In this document: positions 22,034-27,624 of the stretch, one piece after another
Position numbering within the stretch: position 1 is the first letter of the stretch
Layout: the number at the start of each line of letters is the position of its first letter
Assembly (NCBI GenBank): GCA_049519595.1
Contig: JBEKQP010000032.1
Span: forward strand, 1-27,624
From: CAWBRT01 sp049519595
GTDB taxonomy: Bacteria > Acidobacteriota > Terriglobia > Terriglobales > Acidobacteriaceae
Direction: 5' to 3'
DNA: 27,624 nucleotides
Position numbers and translations under genes: made by a program
The notes under the pieces: model-generated
Seen by the model: the letters and a program-made list of their open reading frames with translations, nothing else
Told to the model about the DNA's origin: nothing
Databases searched by the model: none

Positions 22034-23329
22034 TTAAACTGTCACCGGCTGAGCTACCTCTCGCAACGCCACCGCAAACGCTTCGACCGCATGGTCAACC
22101 TGCTGCCTGGTAATGACAAGCGGCGGTTGGAAGCGCAGGACATTGCCAAAGGTTCCTCCCAAGCCTATCAAGACGCCACTACGTAACAAGGCATCCTTCA
22201 ACGCCTCGGCTTCAGCGGCTGCTGGCGTAAGTTTTTCATCCTTCACCAGCTCAATACCGATCATCAGTCCCTTGCCGCGAACCTCGCCGATCATCGGATT
22301 GCTCTTCTGAATCTCACGGAACTTCTGCACGGCGTACGCGCCGACTTCGGCAGCATGACCCCAGAGATTCACCCTTTCCATAAACTTGATATTGGCAAGA
22401 GATGCTGCGCAAGAAACTGGATTGCCGCCAAAAGTAGAGAGGTGATCCCCAGGCTTGTAGGCATCCGCAATCTCCGGACGGGTGGTAAACATGCTCAGTG
22501 GGAATCCGTCTGCAATCCCCTTTGCGCTGCAAAGAATGTCCGGCTCAACCCCGTAATGCTCGATAGCAAATAGCTTTCCGGTGCGCCCAAAGCCCGATTG
22601 AACCTCATCAGCGATGAAGAGGATGCCGTACTTATCAAGAACCTTCTTTACTTCCTTAAAATAGTTTGCCGGCGGAACGATAATTCCACCCTCGCCCATC
22701 ACAGGCTCGGCAATAAACGCAGCGACATTTCCTGACGTTCCATAGAGAATGGCCTCTTCCAGGCCCTTCGCGCATTCGGTTGCACATCTTTCCGGATCGT
22801 TGGGCCACAACGAGCGATAGACATAGGGCGCCGGCGCGAAAGCAACGCCGGACAGATAGGGACCGCCTCTCTTTTTGCGTCCCTGGTTGCCGGTGACACT
22901 CAGTGCGCCCATGCTGCGGCCGTGGAAGCTGCCCTGAAGCGCGATGAACTCCGATTTGCCGGTGTAGAGACGCGCAAGTTTTAATGCGCCTTCGATCGCT
23001 TCAGCACCACCGTTGCCGAAGAAGGTCATCTGCAAACGGCCCGGCGTGAGGCTCGCCAGCTTTTCGGCCAGGTCAGCAACCGGTTGGACATAGTAGCTGT
23101 ACGAAGAGCAATGCACCAGCTTGTCCATTTGTGCCTTGGCAGCGGCAATCACCTCAGGGTTGCAGTGGCCGGCATTCACCACCGAGATTCCGGCAAAGCA
23201 ATCCAGGTATTCACGTCCATTGACGTCAGTGACCACCGCGCCACTGGCTTTCTCAATCACGACGGGTACGACCTGCTTCACGAACCCGGTCATGACGTAG
23301 TCCTTGTACTTCCGCATGGTATCGTTCAT
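22034..23329 (-). CDS. Class-III aminotransferase (4-aminobutyrate- or alanine-glyoxylate-type)
   Basis: This 431-residue PLP enzyme of the class-III aminotransferases has an N-terminal arm, MTFFGNGGAEAIEGALKLAR (PLP phosphate loop), GSFHGRSMGALSVTG, the Asp241 block IADEVQSGFGRTG, the PLP lysine Lys270 in CSAKGIADGFPLS, and TFGGNPVSCAASL. Family members transfer an amino group from GABA, ornithine, beta-alanine or alanine to 2-oxoglutarate, pyruvate or glyoxylate. Sequence alone does not fix the donor. It follows the alanine racemase gene by 54 bases on the same strand, so they are probably co-expressed, fitting amino-acid catabolism together with the binding protein farther upstream. ATG 23329 follows GAGG. 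Confidence 0.88.
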   Translation of the reverse strand: MNDTMRKYKDYVMTGFVKQVVPVVIEKASGAVVTDVNGREYLDCFAGISVVNAGHCNPEVIAAAKAQMDKLVHCSSYSYYVQPVADLAEKLASLTPGRLQMTFFGNGGAEAIEGALKLARLYTGKSEFIALQGSFHGRSMGALSVTGNQGRKKRGGPYLSGVAFAPAPYVYRSLWPNDPERCATECAKGLEEAILYGTSGNVAAFIAEPVMGEGGIIVPPANYFKEVKKVLDKYGILFIADEVQSGFGRTGKLFAIEHYGVEPDILCSAKGIADGFPLSMFTTRPEIADAYKPGDHLSTFGGNPVSCAASLANIKFMERVNLWGHAAEVGAYAVQKFREIQKSNPMIGEVRGKGLMIGIELVKDEKLTPAAAEAEALKDALLRSGVLIGLGGTFGNVLRFQPPLVITRQQVDHAVEAFAVALREVAQPVTV

Positions 23330-23383
23330 AAGTCCTCACAATCTGAGAGTAGTTTATCTCTTTTCGCCCTGCCCCCGATGCGG

Positions 23384-24550
23384 TTAATCGAGGTAGACGC
23401 GTGGCACGCGCCAGTTAATGCCGCACGTAATCTCATATGGAATTGTGCCGACCCAGTCCGCATGATCTTGGGCGGTGACAGAGCAGTGTTCAGAGCGTCC
23501 TATCAACAGCGCCTCGTCTCCAATCTCTGCTCCGGGAACTCCCGTGACATCGATCGCCGTCAGGTCCATGGAGATTCTCCCGACCACCGGAGCATAGTGA
23601 TCGCGGACGATGACTCGTCCCTTGTTCGACATCGCCCGGTTGAAGCCGTCGCCGTATCCAGCCGCGATCACCGCGATGCGAGATGGCGCTTTCGTCACAT
23701 AGGTAGCGTTGTAGCCGATGGCTTGTCCGGCTGGCATATCGCGCTGAGAAACGATTCGGGCCTTCCAGGTAAGCACCGGTTCAACGGGTAGCGGTGCAGG
23801 AATCTTTATTCCGGCATGAGCGCTGAGCGGTGGCAGATACCCATAAAGTGCGAGCCCTGGACGCACCATTGTGTTCCAAGTTTCAGGACGCCCGCCGATG
23901 GCGGCACTGTTGGAGAGAAGCCGCAAAGGCGGCTCCAACCCTGCCGCCCGCAAAGTTGCCAGCACGTGGTTGAAGCAAACGATCTGCGCGGTTGCGTCAT
24001 CCGCGTCCAGCACCTCGGAGGAAGCAAGGTGGCTGAATACGCCTTCCAATTCAAGATATTCCGAACCAGCTATGCGCCGTGCAAGCGGCTCAACGTCAGC
24101 GGCAGGAACTCCCACCCGCCCCATGCCGGTATCAACCTTGAGGTGAACAGGGAGTTTTTCAGTAGCGCGCCAAGCTTGCAGCGCACGCTCAAGGCGCTCG
24201 ATGTGATCCAAGGTCCAGACGGCCGGGGTAAGGCTGCTGCTTATAACGGCCTCTTCTTCGCCGCGCCAGAAGCCGGTCATGAGCAGGATGCGTCCGTTGA
24301 TGCCAGCCTCACGGATGGATGCGCCCTCTTTCGTATCAGTGACGCCAAACCACTTCGCGCCATCGGCTTCGAGCGCCCGTCCGCATTCCACCACGCCGTG
24401 GCCATAGGCGTTGCACTTGATCACGGCGCAAACCATCGCAGGCGCGACCCTTTGGACAATCGTTCTGAAATTGTTGCGGAGAGTACTGAGAGAAACTTCC
24501 GCCCAGTTTGTGCGTAAGTGAATGCGATCCTTCGATTCAACTTTTGCCAT
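23384..24550 (-). CDS. alr: Alanine racemase
   Basis: The 388-residue PLP-dependent racemase interconverts L- and D-alanine for peptidoglycan. The Lys45 that binds PLP is in VIKCNAYGHG. HLKVDTGMGRVGV, the SNSAA block, MVRPGLALYG, and the second-base Tyr in GYNATYVT are present, and the C-terminal beta domain carries VGRISMDLTAIDV. The C-terminal end is normal (GINWRVPRVYLD). ATG 24550 is preceded by AGGAAGAAC. The gene lies between the periplasmic binding protein and the aminotransferase, all in the same direction with small spacers. Confidence 0.93.
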   Translation of the reverse strand: MAKVESKDRIHLRTNWAEVSLSTLRNNFRTIVQRVAPAMVCAVIKCNAYGHGVVECGRALEADGAKWFGVTDTKEGASIREAGINGRILLMTGFWRGEEEAVISSSLTPAVWTLDHIERLERALQAWRATEKLPVHLKVDTGMGRVGVPAADVEPLARRIAGSEYLELEGVFSHLASSEVLDADDATAQIVCFNHVLATLRAAGLEPPLRLLSNSAAIGGRPETWNTMVRPGLALYGYLPPLSAHAGIKIPAPLPVEPVLTWKARIVSQRDMPAGQAIGYNATYVTKAPSRIAVIAAGYGDGFNRAMSNKGRVIVRDHYAPVVGRISMDLTAIDVTGVPGAEIGDEALLIGRSEHCSVTAQDHADWVGTIPYEITCGINWRVPRVYLD

Positions 24551-24676
24551 GTTCTTCCTGTAAACAATACTAGCGTAACGCGAGGCTCCATTCGCGTAAT
24601 TGCCTTAAGACAATTACAGTCCATCCGAATGTGGCAGATTTGCTTCTTTTCGCAAGAGAATCCACGGCAGAACGGC

Positions 24677-24716
24677 CATCCAAGGCGGTGCGGCGCCGGC
24701 CGCCTCGCCCTGGATG
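24677..24716 (-). terminator. Long hairpin after the binding-protein gene
   Basis: CATCCA, GGCG and GCGGC on the left pair with GCCGC, CGCC and TGGATG on the right around GCCG, giving 15 pairs interrupted by small mismatches. It is 13 bases after the stop of the binding-protein gene. No T-run follows. Confidence 0.6.
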
Positions 24717-24729
24717 ATAGAAAGCAGAT

Positions 24730-25881
24730 TTACGGATTCACAACCGAGTCGAACTTCACTTTTCCGTCTTTGATGGCCAGAATCGTGGCCGACTTTGTCG
24801 GATTGTGGTCTTTGTCGAAGGTAATGTGGCCGGAGACCGCATTGAAGCTGATCTTCGCCAGAGTATCTTTCACCTTTGCCGTGTCGTCCACGCCGGCTTG
24901 CTTAATGGCCGTAAGCAGAAGGTTGGTGGCGTCGTACGCTAACAGGCCAGGATTATCCGGAATCTTGGGCTGTCCCTTGTCGTCCTTGTACTTTGCGCCG
25001 TAGGCCTTCACAAAATTCTGCACCACCGGCCGCGTGTCCTCGGCGGAGTAGTGGTTGGTGAAGTATCCGCCATCGGCTGCCTTCAGATCCAGGTCAGAGG
25101 AGTCCCAGCCATCGCCGCCCATGAACGGAACCTTGATTCCTTTTTCCTTCGCCTGCTTCACGGCCAAATTCACGATGTTGTAGTAGTCAGGCAGATAGAC
25201 TATGCCCGGCTTGGTGGCGCTGATCTTCGCCAGAATCACCGAAAAGTCCGTGTCTTTGGCAGTGTAGGTCTCCGTGCCGACGATCTTGCCGCCCTGCGCC
25301 GTAAATGCCTTTGTAAAGTATTCGGCCAGGCCTTTCGCGTAGTCGTTCGCCTGATCAAACATGACGAAAGCGGTCTTGACCTTCAGGGTGTTGAGAGCAA
25401 ACTTCGCCGCCACGGTTCCCTGGAACGGATCAATAAAGCACGCCCGGAAGACGTAGTCCTTTACCTTGCCATTCCCGCCGACCGTTACCGCGGGATTGGT
25501 GGAACCGCCAGTGATTTGGATGACATGCTTGGCATTGGCAACTTCTGAGATGGGGATGGACGCCTTGGAGCAGTACTCGCCAATGATGTAGTGAACCTTG
25601 TCCTGGTCGATCACTTTGTTGGCCGCGTTCACCGCCGGGTCGGGAGTGCACTGACTGTCTTCGACGATCGGCACGATTTTCTTGCCCAGCACGCCGCCCT
25701 TGGCGTTCCATTCGTCGATAGCCATGAGCGCGCCATCGCGAGTCGAGATCCCGAACGTGGGAGCGGGACCGGAGAGTGGGGCCAGTATGGCAACCTTGAT
25801 ATCGCCGCCGCTCTGACCGTACGCAGAGCCGACCACGAGGGCCGCCAGAATCACGATTGCTGCTAACTTGATTGTGCGCAT
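24730..25881 (-). CDS. Branched-chain amino acid ABC transporter substrate-binding protein (LivK-like)
   Basis: The 383-residue periplasmic binding protein of the Leu/Ile/Val type has a signal peptide 1-22 (MRTIKLAAIVILAALVVGSA, cleavage near YGQ). The mature protein has the type I fold: VAILAPLSGPAPTFG, the GEYCSKASIPISEV and ITGGSTNP loops, then VMFDQANDYAKG and VPFMGGDGWDSSDL in the second lobe. It delivers a branched-chain or related amino acid to LivHMGF, but no permease or ATPase gene is nearby. It is the first gene of a same-direction group with alr and the aminotransferase, 179 bases ahead of alr, and its own hairpin separates it partly. The ribosome site (GAGGGA) is somewhat distant. 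Confidence 0.9.
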   Translation of the reverse strand: MRTIKLAAIVILAALVVGSAYGQSGGDIKVAILAPLSGPAPTFGISTRDGALMAIDEWNAKGGVLGKKIVPIVEDSQCTPDPAVNAANKVIDQDKVHYIIGEYCSKASIPISEVANAKHVIQITGGSTNPAVTVGGNGKVKDYVFRACFIDPFQGTVAAKFALNTLKVKTAFVMFDQANDYAKGLAEYFTKAFTAQGGKIVGTETYTAKDTDFSVILAKISATKPGIVYLPDYYNIVNLAVKQAKEKGIKVPFMGGDGWDSSDLDLKAADGGYFTNHYSAEDTRPVVQNFVKAYGAKYKDDKGQPKIPDNPGLLAYDATNLLLTAIKQAGVDDTAKVKDTLAKISFNAVSGHITFDKDHNPTKSATILAIKDGKVKFDSVVNP

Positions 25882-26431
25882 GCGTTAAGTCCCTCGAAGA
25901 AACGGTTTTTACTTCAGGATTGAACAAAGATCACGGCGAGAACAATGCGTTCTGCCGTGTGAGTTGGACTGCTTGCTTATTCCTCGAATCGAAGAACCCA
26001 TTCTGTGATCTTCAGCTGCAGGCCTGCTTACGATGAACGGCCTGCCTGGACCAGCCAGAATGTACCCCAAAAGCTCCTAATGGCTCCTATCGTACTGGGG
26101 AGACGGGCGAATTTACAAATGCCAAAGGCGAACTTCCCGATGAAAATCAGGCGACACTGTTCCATTCTGGGCTTCGCCATGCAATTCAGCGCTTCGGCAG
26201 CTCTCACGGCGACGGACCGTCGAACTCAGTGGGCGTGCTGATTCGACTTCACGCAAGGACTGAGGACCTAACGTTCCGCCAGATTTGTATTGACATGGAA
26301 AGCACTTTGGGCGATACCGGAACCCACTGCTCAGCCGAGGTTTGCCATGAAAGTTCTTATGGGGAATAGGGTTGCGGTCTTAGGCACGGGAGCAGTCGAC
26401 GGCAGCGCCGCACGCTGAGAGGGGAATGAAT
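25882..26431. other. Divergent intergenic region
   Basis: About 550 bases between the divergent binding-protein and transporter genes. No gene is recognised. It must hold the two promoters, but no clear operator, RNA or repeat was found. Confidence 0.4.
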
Positions 26432-27624
26432 ATGAACACTGCGGTATCCGCAGCCAAGATTGACAGCCAGACTGTCGGGAAGTCGACGGCAGCAATGACT
26501 GTGGCCAGAGCTCTCGTGCCCATTATCGTGGCCGTGACGATCGCCCTGCTTCCTGTTCCAGCCGGTTTGAAAGCGAATTCCTGGTACTATTTCGCGCTGT
26601 TCATCGGTGTCATCGTCGGTCTCATGCTGGAGCCGCTCCCGGCTGCAGCCATCGGCTTCATCGGGGTTGCCGCGGCTGGGGTGCTCGGATTAGTCGAGCG
26701 CAAACCGCCGGACGCGATTCGTTGGGTGCTCAGCGGCTTCTCCAATTCGTCGGTTTGGCTGATCTTTGCCGCTTTCATGTTCTCGTTGGGGTACGAAAAG
26801 ACGGGTCTGGGCCGAAGGGTAGCCCTGACCCTGGTTAAATTTCTCGGTGGAAAGACTCTTGGCCTGGGATACGCCATTTTCCTTTCCGACCTGATCCTGG
26901 CGCCCTTTACTCCCTCCAACACCTCTCGCAGCGGGGGGACTATTTATCCGATCGTGCGCAACATCCCCGGCCTATATGGTTCTCAACCGGGACCGACGGC
27001 CCGCAAAATCGGCTCCTATCTGCTGTGGACGGCGTTGGCCTCCTCCTGCATCACCAGTTCGATGTTCAGCACGGCCATGTCATCCAACCTGCTGGCGCTG
27101 GACCTGATAAAAAAGACGATAAACGTGGAGATCACGTGGACGCAGTGGTTTTTAGGGTTCTTGCCGGTTGGCATCATTCTACTGATTTGCATGCCTCTTC
27201 TCGCCTACAAGATTTATCCGCCAGAGATCAAAAACAGCAAGGAGGTCCCGCCTTGGGCTGCGCGGGAATTAGCGATACTGGGGAAGGTAAGCGGTAAAGA
27301 GATCGCCATGGCGGCCATCGTAGTCGTGGCGCTGGTGCTATGGATCTTCGGCAAGAATCTGATTGACCCGGCAATGGTCGCCATCGTTCTGGTCTGCCTG
27401 ATGGTGATTTCCGGCATTATCCGTTGGGACGATGTCCTGGGCAACAAACCAGCCTGGAACGTACTGGTATGGTTCGCCACGTTGGTGACGCTGGCGGAAG
27501 GGCTGAATAAAGTGGGATTTGCAACTTGGTTTGCAAAGTATGCAGCCTCCCATTTGAGCGGACTCTCTCCCATTCCAGCGATGATCGCTCTGATGATCAT
27601 CTTCTTCGGAGTTCATTATCTTTT
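26432..27624 (+). CDS. DASS-family di/tricarboxylate transporter (3' truncated)
   Basis: The first 397 residues run off the window edge. It is a multispan membrane protein: a non-membrane N-terminus of about 25 residues, then repeated hydrophobic helices. DASS (CitT/SLC13-like) features are visible: MFSLGYEKTGLGRRVALTL, the substrate/Na+ motif region APFTPSNTSRSGGTIYP (SNT), then ASSCITSSMFSTAMSSNL. The CitT-type members exchange or import citrate, tartrate, malate or succinate. ATG 26432 is seven bases after GAGAGGGG. ATG 26426 is in frame but too close to it. A link to the tartrate/malate dehydrogenase-like gene is attractive but is 23 kb away and unproven. Confidence 0.85.
   Translation, partial: MNTAVSAAKIDSQTVGKSTAAMTVARALVPIIVAVTIALLPVPAGLKANSWYYFALFIGVIVGLMLEPLPAAAIGFIGVAAAGVLGLVERKPPDAIRWVLSGFSNSSVWLIFAAFMFSLGYEKTGLGRRVALTLVKFLGGKTLGLGYAIFLSDLILAPFTPSNTSRSGGTIYPIVRNIPGLYGSQPGPTARKIGSYLLWTALASSCITSSMFSTAMSSNLLALDLIKKTINVEITWTQWFLGFLPVGIILLICMPLLAYKIYPPEIKNSKEVPPWAARELAILGKVSGKEIAMAAIVVVALVLWIFGKNLIDPAMVAIVLVCLMVISGIIRWDDVLGNKPAWNVLVWFATLVTLAEGLNKVGFATWFAKYAASHLSGLSPIPAMIALMIIFFGVHYL

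Noticed and set aside
26005..26241. 78-codon plus-strand frame between the binding-protein and transporter genes
   Set aside because: No ribosome site, no recognisable motif, and composition is that of random intergenic sequence.

Overview
The window looks like chromosomal DNA from a GC-rich, Gram-negative-type heterotrophic soil bacterium. My best guess is Acidobacteriota (Terriglobia/Koribacter-like). This is inference from the gene mix: a UPF0182 giant membrane protein, a membrane-anchored GcvH-like protein, small NUMOD3-like basic proteins, a CPBP protein with an altered motif, and a fused VorA-VorC. No rRNA, tRNA, CRISPR array, prophage or intact IS was seen. One decayed IS1182-type transposase fragment is present.

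Layout. 1-264: C-terminal ACT domain of a RelA/SpoT-type protein. 453-920: small exported protein. 952-1740 (-) and 1912-2973 (+): divergent aldo/keto reductase, lacking an internal segment, and tartrate/D-malate dehydrogenase. 3168-3932: CPBP-family membrane protein. 3955-4140 (-): small basic protein. 4303-6713 (+): peroxide-defence cluster of PerR, a mycobacterial-type AhpC, its partner AhpD, and a cysteine-rich PAS protein with no output domain. 6775-7179 (-): RNase HI-like protein with Asn at the fourth acidic position. 7201-7917: no recognisable gene.

8001-12667 (-): a five-gene transcription unit in the order sensor-like helical domain, acetyl-CoA hydrolase/transferase-family CoA-transferase, VorD ferredoxin, VorB, fused VorA-VorC. 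It should turn a branched 2-oxoacid into acyl-CoA plus reduced ferredoxin, with the CoA-transferase exchanging the acyl group. It ends in a good intrinsic terminator. 12965-13648 (-): membrane-anchored H-protein-like gene lacking the lipoyl lysine. 14190-15662 (+): exported serine hydrolase. 16260-17582 (+): GH71/GH99-like lipoprotein, preceded by a tandem palindromic element and a hairpin that buries its ribosome binding site. 17752-18102 (-): basic NUMOD3-like protein. 18281-18440: transposase relic. 19121-21946 (+): UPF0182 protein.

22034-25881 (-), in transcription order: branched-chain amino acid binding protein, alanine racemase, class-III aminotransferase, an amino-acid uptake and conversion group. 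26432-end (+): start of a DASS-type di/tricarboxylate transporter, cut by the window edge.

The points most worth following are the PerR-AhpC-AhpD-PAS cluster, the sensor/CoA-transferase/Vor operon, the lysine-less H-like protein, and the paired DNA/RNA elements before the GH71/99-like gene. None can be called a wholly new system from sequence alone.
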